Below are positions 8,558 to 17,900 of a stretch of 62,184 bases of DNA, piece by piece. A model generated the notes under the pieces. The model saw nothing but the letters and a program-made list of their open reading frames with translations, was not told where the DNA came from and did not search any database. A program made the position numbers and the translations under genes. Source of the DNA: Variovorax sp. JS1663. Its GTDB lineage: Bacteria; Pseudomonadota; Gammaproteobacteria; Burkholderiales; Burkholderiaceae_C. Location: NCBI RefSeq assembly GCF_002157355.1, contig NZ_LYMK01000043.1:1-62184 (forward strand). Reading direction: 5' to 3'. Positions within the stretch are counted from its first letter, which is position 1. The number at the start of each line of letters is the position of its first letter.

Positions 8558-9114
8558 GATGCCGCGCTCCTCAAGGGCCTCATCTTCGGCGCCATGTGGC
8601 GCCGCACCAGATGCTGCAGGCCCAGGAACAGGCCCGCCAGCGCCGCGGCCAGCAGCAGCCCGGCCAGGATGTCGCCCGGGAAGTGGACGCCGACGTGAAC
8701 GCGCGCCCAACCGGTGAGCACGGCCATCGCGAAGACCGCCGCGCCCGCGCTGCGCAGTGCAGGTCGCGCCAGGCACATCAGCGCGGCCGTGAACATGACC
8801 GCCGCATGCGCGCTCGGCAGCGAGCCGCGTGCGCCGTGCGCGATGTAGGCCGGGCTCAGGCCCAGCATGAAGGGGCGCGGCAGGTTCAGCGCGGCAGCGA
8901 TGGAATGGGCCAGTACCGCCGCCAGCGCCGCGAAGCCCACGACGGCCGCCAGGTGGCTGCGCTGCGGGGGCTGGCGCCAGGCCATCCAGCCCAGCAGGGC
9001 CGCACAGAGCCAGGGGCCGCCGACCGCGATGGCGCCGGCCACGACGACCAGCCAGGGGCGGGGTTCGAAGCCGGCGGCCATCCAGTGAAAGAGAAACAGG
9101 TCGAGCGCCTTCAT
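8554..9114 (-). CDS. PAP2-family membrane phosphatase
   Basis: This is a 186-residue integral membrane protein with the acid-phosphatase signature: LNLPRPF (degenerate first motif), GSLPSAHAAVMF (PSxH motif) and RVHVGVHFPGDILAG (third motif with catalytic His and Asp). Four to five hydrophobic helices are visible. PAP2 enzymes of this size dephosphorylate undecaprenyl pyrophosphate or lipid phosphates on the periplasmic side. As first gene of the GT2-ArnT-ChbG operon it could recycle the undecaprenyl carrier or act as an LpxT/LpxE-type enzyme on lipid A. The start at 9114 begins MKALDLFLFHWM; no strong ribosome binding site is seen. Confidence 0.82.
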   Translation of the reverse strand: MKALDLFLFHWMAAGFEPRPWLVVVAGAIAVGGPWLCAALLGWMAWRQPPQRSHLAAVVGFAALAAVLAHSIAAALNLPRPFMLGLSPAYIAHGARGSLPSAHAAVMFTAALMCLARPALRSAGAAVFAMAVLTGWARVHVGVHFPGDILAGLLLAAALAGLFLGLQHLVRRHMAPKMRPLRSAAS

Positions 9115-9735
9115 GCGGAAAGCCCGAGTCGTGGGATCGGTTGCATGGCCGCGACTTTAGGCGGCGCCCATGAAGCAAATCTGAACGCTGCTTTCAGCTT
9201 TGGCGGCACCTGCCGCTGCCCTTCCTCAGGCAGCGAGCGCCGCGATGATGGCGGCGCTCAGTGCGCCGCTGCAGATGCGCAGGTCGTGCCTGTGCCCGCT
9301 AAAGGATTGGCCCCGTACTGCGAGCGGCCGAGCCAGTTCTGGGTCATCTCGCCGAACTGGCAGGGCACGCTGAACATCGGTCGCAATTGCCTCAGTCACC
9401 CCACACGTCGAGGCTCTCCTTGAAGCGGGACGGGGCGACCTTTCAGACTGGGATCCATTCTCACCGATGCGAGGTACACGGGATTACGACTGCTCGCGAC
9501 TGCCGGCGCGCCGAACTTGAGGCCTCGTCGTCCTGTTCAAACAGCACGGCTGGCCGCCGCTAGCCATGACTAAAACCTGAAGCCGAAGGGCCCAAACGGG
9601 TGCGCTGCAGCGCGCGCCACCTTGTGGCAGCAAGGCTCGGGAAAATGGGGCGGCTCTGGGGCGAACAGCATGCCGGTCTACTCTAAGTGGGCCGAGTTTC
9701 CAGCGGCGTAGCTCCGGCGTATCCCTCATTGCGGC
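9115..9735. other. Intergenic region with no recognisable gene
   Basis: The stretch lies between the PAP2 start and the end of the DxD glycosyltransferase gene. Short minus-strand frames exist (for example 9484-9729) but have no motif and appear to be 3' flank of the glycosyltransferase gene. The first bases after its stop (gccgcaatgagggacacgcc-like) recur after the broken paralogue at 43284, so the duplication included some 3' flank. Confidence 0.5.
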
Positions 9736-10503
9736 TCACTCCTTCCAGTGCTCGGCCACCCATCCCGCGGGGCGGATGAGGCGCCAGCGCCGATTGCGCT
9801 TCCCCGCGAGCGCGTCCGGCGGATTGCACTCGCCATGAAAGATCACGATGCGCGCATCCCGCGGCAGGAGAGGCGCGCGCCAGAAATTGCTCGGCCAGGC
9901 CGGGATGCAGTGGTACTTGAAACTCGGACACCAGTCCGTCGGCCAATAGGCGAGCTTTCCCTTGCGGTGCATGAAGTCCGAGAGGTACCCCTGCTCGTTT
10001 CGGAATGCAGCGCGCACTTCAGGGATGTGTGTCCGGAAATGCTCGAGCACGTCCGCATGGGCGCCAAGCTCGAAGCGGTAGACCGACGAATTGCCCGTCA
10101 CGCGCCAAGGGCGCTTGTAATCGTGAATGATGAGAAACTCGCCCGGACGCTCGAAGAACACATCCAGGCTGCCGACGATCACCACGTCCAGGTCGAGGAA
10201 GAGCGCCGTGCCGCGCAGCCCGTGGAGGTCGGCGCTGAAGGTGACCAGCTTGGTCCAACCGCGCTCGGGGATGCCCGCGGGCAGGTCGAGCGAAGGGATG
10301 GACAGGCATTCCACCCCATAGTGAATGCCGCGGGCATCGTCCGTCAGGCAGACGAAGCGGAAATGGCCGCTCAAATGGCGGCGCACCATGGCATAGAGGC
10401 GGTTGACGTACTCGGGGCCGTACTTCGTGCCCCATTTCATACACAGGATGTGGCGCTCTGCGCCCAGTGCTCCAGTGAGCGTTGGTTCTTGGGGGGCCAT
10501 CAT
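9736..10503 (-). CDS. Putative DxD-type glycosyltransferase
   Basis: The protein (255 residues from the ATG at 10503, which is followed by a second ATG) starts with a short tail, then HILCMKWGTKYGPEYVNRLY, FRFVCLTDD and ALFLDLDVVIVGSLDVFF. The last contains the DxD metal/nucleotide-sugar motif of GT8-like or capsular-polysaccharide transferases. The C-terminal half has RVTGNSSVYRFELG and a final IVIFHGECNPPDAL motif followed by WRLIRPAGWVAEHW. It is likely a cytoplasmic transferase for a surface glycan. A second, destroyed copy lies at 39849-43284. The longer in-frame start at 10626 adds 41 residues with no family match. Confidence 0.75.
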   Translation of the reverse strand: MMAPQEPTLTGALGAERHILCMKWGTKYGPEYVNRLYAMVRRHLSGHFRFVCLTDDARGIHYGVECLSIPSLDLPAGIPERGWTKLVTFSADLHGLRGTALFLDLDVVIVGSLDVFFERPGEFLIIHDYKRPWRVTGNSSVYRFELGAHADVLEHFRTHIPEVRAAFRNEQGYLSDFMHRKGKLAYWPTDWCPSFKYHCIPAWPSNFWRAPLLPRDARIVIFHGECNPPDALAGKRNRRWRLIRPAGWVAEHWKE

Positions 10504-10884
10504 TGGATCGTGAAAACTGACGGATCCGATTGGAAACCCTATAGTTACAGCAGAGTCAATAAGGCAGAGGCAACTGCTTGCTTCCGCGGCGCATGCCCTG
10601 TTGGTCCCATCGGAAGTCTCCCCCATCTTGACCTTCTGCTGGTTTAGGGCTCGCGATGGCGGAACTCAAGAGGTGCGACGCATGCCGGAAGTGAGCGACG
10701 ACGACGACAACGACGAGCTGGGCGCCGGGCTGGACAACCTGGCCGATGCGTGGTCGTAGCTGGGATCGCCGCAAACGGCGGCCGCCAAATCTTGCAGGAG
10801 GCATCAAAGATCGCCCGGCACGCGAGCAGCCCGCAGGAGGCAAGCTGATCGCAGCAGCGGCAACCCATATCGCAGCAGGCGCGC
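10504..10884. other. Intergenic region with no recognisable gene
   Basis: It contains a GAC-rich run near 10694-10720 and scattered short frames, but no motif. It lies downstream of the PaaK-like gene and upstream of the glycosyltransferase gene (both leftward). No clear terminator hairpin followed by a T-run is visible. Confidence 0.45.
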
Positions 10885-12258
10885 TCAGTTCTTCAAGGGA
10901 ATCACGGGCCGGTGCTTGCCGCCCTGTGTCCTCTCTGGTGCACGCTCATCCGCTGTGACGCGAACCGCACGGACCTCGTGGCTTGCCAAGATGCGCTCCA
11001 CCTCAGTTGTCGCAGCACTGCGTACCGCCCGCTCGTCCTCGCCCGTTTCGGAGGTGACTCGCACAGATAGTGCGTCGGCGGAGGTTTGCACCACCTGGAA
11101 TGCGTCCAATCCGTTCACACGGTCCTCAAGCGCAGCGAAGCTGAGGAAGGGTATCGATATCCGGCGCCCGCCGGGAGACCCCAACTCCAGGACGTCCGCT
11201 GTACGCCCCTCAACACGGATGGCAGGAAATGGGCTGCCGCACTCGCAAGGATCGGGCCGCTGGATGACCCGATCACCGAGGTCATATCGCAGGATCGGCT
11301 GCACCCAGTTCGCAAGATTGCTCAGCAACACCGTTTGCGAGCGCACGCCCGGGGCGACCGGTCGCAGGTGAGCGTCCACTGGCTCCAGCAGCGCCCAGTC
11401 GCTGTTGACATGCAGCCACCCGTGCGGGCAGCTGTGGCTGAGGAACGTGCATTCAGTGCAGGCGTAGCTGTTGCCGACCTCTGCGCCGAACACTCGCGCG
11501 ATCCTTGCATATTCGGCTTGTAGGAGCCCTTCGGCCGAAAGCGCGAGCAGGGCCGGTGCGATACGCAGGCGCCCCGCCCCTTGTTCATTGGCCAGCTGAG
11601 CTGCCATGCTGGCATAGGGCGCGATGACTGCTGGCTGGAAGTCATTCAGCGCCCGCACGATCTTTGGCAATGGCGTGTGCACCGAGAGTACCTGCAGTCT
11701 TCGGTTGCGGCCATGCTTCTCCATGCGCGCGGCCGCGACTGCGGAGGCGAAGTGACCGCCTGTGGCCATCACCATGGAAAGGCGGCCGCCTGACCGGACG
11801 ATCATCAGCATGTCCCGCCAGGAAAGCCAATCTCCGAGCATGCGGGTCGCGATCGCCTTGGTCACCTTCATCGCTCGCTCGTCCAAGACGAACATGCCCG
11901 GTACCCCAGTGGTGCCGGACGTGGTCGCCACCGTGTAGGTCCCGAGAAGTTGCTCGCCTATTCGTTGCACGTCCCGGCTGCAGGCCCGCACTTGATCGAA
12001 GGTGAGGCGGGGATCCGTGACCCAGTCATCGAACCGATCCATCAAGGCCTTCTTGGTGGTTACTGGCAGCTGGGAAGGATCTGCGACCGCCGGCGGCACG
12101 TCCCAATAGTGTTCGCGGTAGTACGGCGAATGGGCACGCGCATGCGCCACCAGCTGCTGCAGCCGACGCGACTGGAGCCGCCCCAGCGCGACGCTGTCCA
12201 TTCGGCGAGCCCGGCGAACGCTGAGAATCAGGCCAAGTAAGGATGGAGGGGTGTCCAT
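10885..12258 (-). CDS. PaaK/CapK-like adenylate-forming enzyme (phenylacetate-CoA ligase family)
   Basis: The 457-residue protein belongs to the AMP-binding ligases related to phenylacetate-CoA ligase and CapK. Motifs: SPYYREHY near residue 44-51, the P-loop TVATTSGTTGVPGMFVLDER near residue 110-129, an NSYACTECTFLSHSC segment with several Cys, ILRYDLGDRV and VEGRTADVLEL (A7/A8-like). These enzymes activate a carboxylic acid as acyl-AMP and pass it to CoA or a carrier; the substrate here is unknown. A MerR-type promoter box ends 7 bases upstream of the ATG, so the transcript would be almost leaderless; an alternative start is the Met at 12201 (MDSVALGRL). It lies next to pbrT and may be metal-induced, which is unusual for this family. 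Confidence 0.8.
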   Translation of the reverse strand: MDTPPSLLGLILSVRRARRMDSVALGRLQSRRLQQLVAHARAHSPYYREHYWDVPPAVADPSQLPVTTKKALMDRFDDWVTDPRLTFDQVRACSRDVQRIGEQLLGTYTVATTSGTTGVPGMFVLDERAMKVTKAIATRMLGDWLSWRDMLMIVRSGGRLSMVMATGGHFASAVAAARMEKHGRNRRLQVLSVHTPLPKIVRALNDFQPAVIAPYASMAAQLANEQGAGRLRIAPALLALSAEGLLQAEYARIARVFGAEVGNSYACTECTFLSHSCPHGWLHVNSDWALLEPVDAHLRPVAPGVRSQTVLLSNLANWVQPILRYDLGDRVIQRPDPCECGSPFPAIRVEGRTADVLELGSPGGRRISIPFLSFAALEDRVNGLDAFQVVQTSADALSVRVTSETGEDERAVRSAATTEVERILASHEVRAVRVTADERAPERTQGGKHRPVIPLKN

Positions 12259-12264
12259 CCGGAA

Positions 12265-12295
12265 AAGCTACAACCTCCACCAGATGGAGGGTCAA
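12265..12295 (-). promoter_or_regulatory. MerR-family type promoter (19-bp spacer) of the PaaK-like gene
   Basis: Read leftward: -35 TTGACC (12295-12290), 19-bp spacer, -10-like TAGCTT (12270-12265). The spacer holds a perfect dyad CCTCCA-n5-TGGAGG. A 19-bp spacer with a centred dyad is the hallmark of promoters activated by MerR-type metal sensors. The expected transcription start falls at or next to the ATG. Confidence 0.6.
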
Positions 12296-12441
12296 GCGGT
12301 GCAGCGCTGGTGCAGATGACTCCCTGCGCTTTGAAAACGAGCGGCGCCTTCGCCATCGCTCAACCTCGCGTGCGCCCAATCATCATTGTTGGCGAGCAGC
12401 TGTCACCCAGGGCCATGCGCTGCCAGGCAAGCCCGTCGACG

Positions 12442-14388
12442 TCACCCCCGTCCCGGGATCTTGCTCGGCCGCAGGTTGGCGAGGAAGCCCGTGACTGCAA
12501 TGAGCACCACCACCAACTGGGCGGAAAGCGTCTGCCAGGACGGATAGATTCCAAGCAGCTCGATGCGTGGAACCGCCGCCGGCGTCACATCCAGAAGGCC
12601 CGCCTCTTGAAGTTCCGCTACCCCCTTGCCGGCCAGCACGACGGCCAGCAAGGCCACCAGGAGGGAGCTGGCCGCGAAGAACTGGCCAATGGGCAGGCGC
12701 GCGCTGGTACGCAGCAGCACCCACGCGATAACCGCGAGCGATGCTGACCCTGCCGCCAGACCGGCCAGCAGCGGCAAGCCATTGCCTTCCGTCCATAGCG
12801 CGGCGAAGAACAACACGGTCTCGAAGACTTCGCGATAAACGGCGATGAACGCCAGCGAGAAGAGAAACCAGGCCGCGGTCCGCTGGTTGAGCGCGTTCGT
12901 CAGCTTTTCCTTGAGGTAGGCCTGCCACCGCCCGGCAACGCTCTTGCGATGCATCCACATGCCCACGCCCAACAGCACGACCGCCGCGAACAGTGAAGAG
13001 AAGCCCTCGGTGAGTTCGCGGCTTGCGCCGCTGACACTCACGAGGTAGGTCGCCGCAAACCACGTCAAGCCGCCGGCGGCGAGGGCCAGCATCCATCCGG
13101 CGTGCACGTACTGCAGAACTTCCGGGCGCTCGGCCTTGCGCAGGAATGCGATCATCGCAACGACCACCAGCAGCGCCTCGAGGCCCTCGCGCAGCAGGAT
13201 GGTCAGCGCAGCGAGGAACATGGTGAGAGAGTCGTTCTCTCCGGGCTCCAGGTCCGACCGCGCGAGCTCCAACAGCGACTGGAGCGCCTGCTCAGCGCTT
13301 TCCACCTTGGCGCGATCTCCGGTGCCAATGGCCGCCCGGTAGGCACCCATGGCTGATTCGACCCGGGTGAGCAGCGCCGCGTTTCGGGCACGCAGTGCTG
13401 GCTCGAGCGGCTCGAAGCCGTCCAGGTACGCCGACAGCGCCAGCTTGCTTGCTCGCTCGCGATCGCCCTGCATAAACGCAGCCCGACTCTGCGCGAGTCG
13501 CTCCTTCGTCGCAGCGATGCCCTGCTGCGAAGCGGCGGCCTCGTCCGGGCGCGACCGCAAGAAGGCGATCACGGACGCTGCGGACTTGGGGTCAACCTTG
13601 CTGGCAAGCCCGCTTTCGGAAAGCTGGGCCACTGCGTCGAGCCCGCTCAATGACTCCCTGGTGCGTCGGTCCTCCTTCCAGCGTGCCGCCCCCGCCGTGC
13701 GATCGGCGTCGGAATACGATAAACCGCCCACGAAGAACGCCAGCGCCCACCGCTCGTCATCCGACAGGCTGTCCTTGAAGCTGGCCATGGCGGTGCCCTG
13801 AACACCCTGCGTCATGACCTGGTAGAGCGCGAGCGGTGATCGGTTGCGGGCGCGCTCCCGGTCCGAGAAATCGGTGGGATGCGGATCAAGGCGCGAGGCC
13901 AGCGGCCCATCGCCGGCGCCCCGCTCGCCATGGCATGCTGCGCAGGTGGACTTGAACAGGGCCGCACCGCGTGCGAGGTCCGGGGCCTTCGCAGGTGACA
14001 GCGGAAAGGGGTACGCCTTGGCCAGTGCCGCAGCCAGCCCATGGGCGGCATCGGAGACGGTGTTGGCGTCGGACTTCTGCGCCACGAGCTGGCCTAACGT
14101 GGCTACCTGGCGTCGAAGCTCCGCAAGCGCCTCCGTGCTTGGAAGGGTCTCCAGCTGCTGCGCGGCGGTCGCGACGAATTCCTTCATCTCCTCGTATTCG
14201 GATGCGCTCTCGACCTTCCCGTCGCGCACTGCGCCCTGGTAGTCCACAGCGACATAGTCGAGCAGTTGCCAGATTTGCCTGGCCTTGTCGGTCGCCGGCG
14301 CGTCGGCACCCCAGGATGGCCAACATGCCATGGCCAGTAGCGACGCCAGCACCAGCACCCGATTGCGGAGGAAGCCGAGAACGATCAT
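12442..14388 (-). CDS. pbrT: PbrT-like cytochrome c / FTR1-type metal permease
   Basis: This 648-residue fusion has a signal peptide (residues 1-27), a haem-binding CAACH motif at 149-153 in a cytochrome c-like periplasmic domain, a helical linker, and a C-terminal FTR1 iron-permease domain of seven hydrophobic segments with the two signature motifs REGLE (about 401-405) and REVFE (about 519-523). In Cupriavidus metallidurans the PbrT protein of the lead operon has this architecture and takes up Pb(II); related FTR1 proteins take up iron. Its position next to pbrR and divergent from pbrA supports the pbrT name. The start at 14388 gives the signal peptide. A possible Fur box lies 15 bases upstream. 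Confidence 0.85.
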   Translation of the reverse strand: MIVLGFLRNRVLVLASLLAMACWPSWGADAPATDKARQIWQLLDYVAVDYQGAVRDGKVESASEYEEMKEFVATAAQQLETLPSTEALAELRRQVATLGQLVAQKSDANTVSDAAHGLAAALAKAYPFPLSPAKAPDLARGAALFKSTCAACHGERGAGDGPLASRLDPHPTDFSDRERARNRSPLALYQVMTQGVQGTAMASFKDSLSDDERWALAFFVGGLSYSDADRTAGAARWKEDRRTRESLSGLDAVAQLSESGLASKVDPKSAASVIAFLRSRPDEAAASQQGIAATKERLAQSRAAFMQGDRERASKLALSAYLDGFEPLEPALRARNAALLTRVESAMGAYRAAIGTGDRAKVESAEQALQSLLELARSDLEPGENDSLTMFLAALTILLREGLEALLVVVAMIAFLRKAERPEVLQYVHAGWMLALAAGGLTWFAATYLVSVSGASRELTEGFSSLFAAVVLLGVGMWMHRKSVAGRWQAYLKEKLTNALNQRTAAWFLFSLAFIAVYREVFETVLFFAALWTEGNGLPLLAGLAAGSASLAVIAWVLLRTSARLPIGQFFAASSLLVALLAVVLAGKGVAELQEAGLLDVTPAAVPRIELLGIYPSWQTLSAQLVVVLIAVTGFLANLRPSKIPGRG

Positions 14389-14402
14389 GTTGTTGTATTG
14401 CG

Positions 14403-14421
14403 AATATGAAGTATTCTCATT
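14403..14421 (-). promoter_or_regulatory. Candidate Fur box upstream of pbrT
   Basis: The leftward sequence AATGAGAATACTTCATATT matches 13 of 19 positions of a palindromic Fur consensus (AATGATAATCATTATCATT). It is 15 bases upstream of the start codon of an FTR1-type permease, a common target of Fur. It would place iron control on a gene of the lead operon. Evidence is by eye only. Confidence 0.4.
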
Positions 14422-14494
14422 TTAGAACCGAACGGCACATCCGCCCGCGACGGGTCGAGGGGTCCTCCCAGCGCGTCAGGCTGAGGACGAGCCT

Positions 14495-14899
14495 TCAGGC
14501 CGAATGCTGCTGCGCCAGCCCGTTGAGGATGCCGCAATCCTTTGCTGATCGACTGGAAGCGCAAGAATGGCGCAGTTCCGAGAGCTGCCGTTCCAACTCC
14601 TTCAGGTCCCGGATCTTGGCGCGCACCTGCGCGATATGGGCATCCACCAACTCGTTGACCTCGCCGCAGCCCACTTCGGGACGATCACGGAAACCCAGCA
14701 GCTGCCGTACTTCTTCCAGGGTCATGTCCCTGGCCCGGCACCTGCGGATGAACTGCAACCGTTCTAGGTGACTCTCGTCATAGAGCCGGAAGTTGCCTTC
14801 GCTGCGCGCGGGCTGGGGCAAAAGGCCCTCCCCTTCGTAGAAGCGAACCGTCTGCACGAGGCAATCGGCACGTTTTGCAAGTTCACCGATACGTAGCAT
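14495..14899 (-). CDS. pbrR: PbrR, MerR-family Pb(II)-responsive regulator
   Basis: The 134-residue protein has the N-terminal MerR helix-turn-helix (MLRIGELAKRADCLVQTVRF), a coiled-coil dimer helix, and three Cys at 78, 113 and 122 (VGCGE, HSCASS, KDCGIL). This Cys pattern is that of PbrR/CadR/ZntR-type sensors and is as expected for PbrR. A good ribosome binding site (GGGAGATTGAC) precedes the ATG. It is divergent from pbrA, and the shared region holds the classical 19-bp spacer promoter at 14918. PbrR would bind the promoter and twist it to activate pbrA when Pb(II) is bound. PbrR/CadR/ZntR cannot be separated by metal preference from sequence alone; the neighbours favour lead. Confidence 0.88.
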   Translation of the reverse strand: MLRIGELAKRADCLVQTVRFYEGEGLLPQPARSEGNFRLYDESHLERLQFIRRCRARDMTLEEVRQLLGFRDRPEVGCGEVNELVDAHIAQVRAKIRDLKELERQLSELRHSCASSRSAKDCGILNGLAQQHSA

Positions 14900-14917
14900 G
14901 TCAATCTCCCAGAAGAC

Positions 14918-14948
14918 TTGACTTTATACCAACTAGAGGTTGTTCAAT
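14918..14948 (+). promoter_or_regulatory. PbrR-controlled pbrA promoter
   Basis: -35 TTGACT (14918-14923), 19-bp spacer with the core CCAACTAGAGGTTG, -10 TTCAAT (14943-14948). The layout and the CTAGAGG core agree with the C. metallidurans pbrA promoter as I remember it. The same core occurs in the promoters at 33750-33780 and 37450-37480. Confidence 0.85.
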
Positions 14949-14991
14949 CGAGCCTGTGTGGGGAAACCCGCTGCGAATCCAAGGAATCGAA

Positions 14992-17900
14992 ATGAACAAG
15001 GACACGAACACCCAGTGCGGGTGCGGCGCCAAATCCTCCGCCGAAGCTACGGGCAATAGCGCACGGGAAGCGGTCTACCGGATCGACAACATGGACTGCC
15101 CAAGCGAAGAAAAGCTCATTCGCAATCGACTCGCGAAGGTGGCTGGGGTGCACGGGCTCGCCTTCAATCTTCAGCGGCGGACCCTGAAGGTCACCCACAA
15201 CCTGGCTTCCCTTGATCCGATCGATCAAGCTCTCGCAGAGGTCGGTATGAACGCGCATCGCCAGGGTCCGTCCCCGCAGAAAACGGTCTTCCATATCGAC
15301 AACATGGATTGCCGCAACGAGGAAGCCCTCGTCCGCCGCACCCTCGAAGGGATCGCCGGGCTCGAGAGCCTTGAGTTCGACCTGCCCCAGCGAACACTGA
15401 CCGTCTTTCACAGCCTGGCCTCGACAGACATGCTCGAGGCATGCCTGCGATCGGTCGGTATGCACGCTCGGCGTGCTGACGACACAGTCCGCACCCTCTA
15501 CCGGATTGAGAACATAGACTGCCCGAACGAGGAAAAGCTCATTCGCTCGCACCTGCAGGCGCTCAAGGGCATGCAGGACCTGCAGTTCGACCTTCAGCAA
15601 CGCACCTTGGCGGTGACACATGCCGAACCGGTCCGCGCCGAGGTGGAATCCATCCTGGCCTCGATCGGCATGAAGGCCAGCATTGAAGAAGACGGCCCTC
15701 ACACGCCTGCCTCGGAGGCGCCCGTCGCTCCGGTCGGTGCCCCGCCGGCCGCCGCGCCTGAGGCTGCGCCGAACCTCGATGCGCACACCTCAAAAGTGAC
15801 CTTTCGCATTGAGAACATGGATTGCCCCACGGAGGAAGCGCTGATCAGAGATCGGTTGGGCAAGGTGAGCGGCATCCACGCCATGGATTTCAACCTCATG
15901 CAGCGTGTGCTTTCGGTCAGCCACGCCTTGCCCACGACCGAGCCCATCGAGAAGGCGCTGACGTCCATCGGCATGAAGGCCGAACGCCAAGATGCGCAGG
16001 GGGCCACGACGGTTCTGCATATCGCGAAAATGGATTGCCCGACCGAGGAGGGATTGATTCGGGGCAAGCTGCAGGGAATGCCCGGGGTCGGCGATCTTCA
16101 GTTCAACCTGATGCAGCGCACGCTCACCGTCAAGCACACGCCGCAGGCTATCGGCGCGGCCGTGCAGGCCATCGAATCATTGGGCTTCGAGACGGTGGTG
16201 CACACGACGGATGAGCCGCTCGATACCCAGGCGGTCGAACAAGGGACCAACTGGGTCCCGATGGCGGTGTCCGGCATCGCCGCAGTACTGGCCGAAGTCG
16301 TCTTCTGGATCCACAACGGTAATCACTGGGCGGTCGTAGCTCTCGCGCTGGTATCGATCTTCACCGGGGGTTTGAGCACCTACAAGAAGGGCTGGATCGC
16401 CCTGAAGAACCGCAACCTCAACATGAACGCCCTGATGTCCATTGCGGTCACGGGGGGCATGGCGATCGGCCACTGGCCGGAGGCTGCGATGGTCATGTTC
16501 CTGTTCGCCCTTGCCGAAGTGATCGAGGCCAAGTCATTGGACCGGGCGCGCAATGCCATCCGTGGCCTGATGGACCTCGCTCCCGCGACAGCGACGGTTC
16601 GTCAAGCCGACGGGTCCTGGAACGAGTTGCCTGCCAAGGATGTGCCGCTGCAGGCACTTGTGCGTGTGCGGCCAGGCGAACGCATCGCGCTCGATGGGGT
16701 GATCGCCTCGGGGCGCTCGGCCATCAACCAGGCACCCATCACCGGCGAAAGCCTGCCCGTGGAGAAGGCCGAGGGAGATCAGGTTTTCGCCGGGACGATC
16801 AACGAAACGGGCTCGTTCGAGTACAAGGTCACGGCCGGCGCAAATGACTCAACACTGGCGCGCATCATCCATGCCGTCGAGTCTGCGCAAGGCAGTCGGG
16901 CACCAACGCAGCGCTTCGTCGATCAGTTCGCGCGCGTCTACACGCCCGCCGTATTTGCCCTCGCCTTGCTCGTCGCCGTGATCCCGCCCTTGACCATGGG
17001 CGCGGACTGGATGGATTGGATCTACAAGGCCCTGGTGCTGTTGGTGATCGCCTGCCCGTGCGCGCTGGTGATCTCCACGCCGGTGACGATCGTCAGTGGC
17101 CTGGCGGCGGCGGCGCGCCGGGGCATCCTGATCAAGGGCGGCGTGTACCTGGAGGGTGGCCGCAAGCTCAAGGTTCTCGCCCTGGACAAGACCGGGACGC
17201 TCACACACGGCAAGCCCGAACAGACCGACTTCGTGGCCCTCACTGGCGATGGCCGCAAGGTGGCAGGCTGGGCGGCCAGCCTGGCGTCGCGTTCGGATCA
17301 CCCCGTGTCTCAAGCCATCGCGCGCAGGGCGCTGCGGGATGGCGTCGTGCTGCAAGAAGTCGAGGCCTTCGCCGCGCTGCCGGGCCGTGGCGTCCGCGGA
17401 TCGGTGGAAGGTCGGACGCTGCATATGGGCAATCATCGGCTGGCCCAGGAGCGCGGCCTGAGCGAGGCTCCGCTGCAGTCGCAGTTGGAAGCGCTGGAAC
17501 GCCAAGGCAAGACCGCCGTGCTGCTGATGGATGACGCCAACGTTCTGGGTGTCTTCGCGGTCGCCGATACCGTGAAGGAAACGAGCCGCCAGGCGATTGC
17601 CGACCTGCAGGCACAGGGCATTCGCACGCTGATGCTCACCGGAGATAACCAGCACACGGCGCAGGCGATCGCCGCCCAGGTGGGCATCGCCGAAGCGCGG
17701 GGAGACCAGTTGCCAGAGGACAAGCTCAAGACGATCGAGGAGTTGGTCGGCCGCGATGGTCAAGTCGGCATGGTTGGCGATGGCATCAACGACTCACCGG
17801 CGCTCGCACGCGCCGACATCGGTTTTGCCATGGGTGCAGCCGGAACCGACACCGCCATCGAAACGGCCGACGTGGCCTTGATGGATGACGATCTGCGCAA

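Noticed and set aside
9736..10626. Longer start of the DxD glycosyltransferase at 10626
   Set aside because: The extra 41 residues show no similarity to the start of the second copy, which aligns from the GAERHIL region; the tandem ATGs at 10503 and 10500 fit better.
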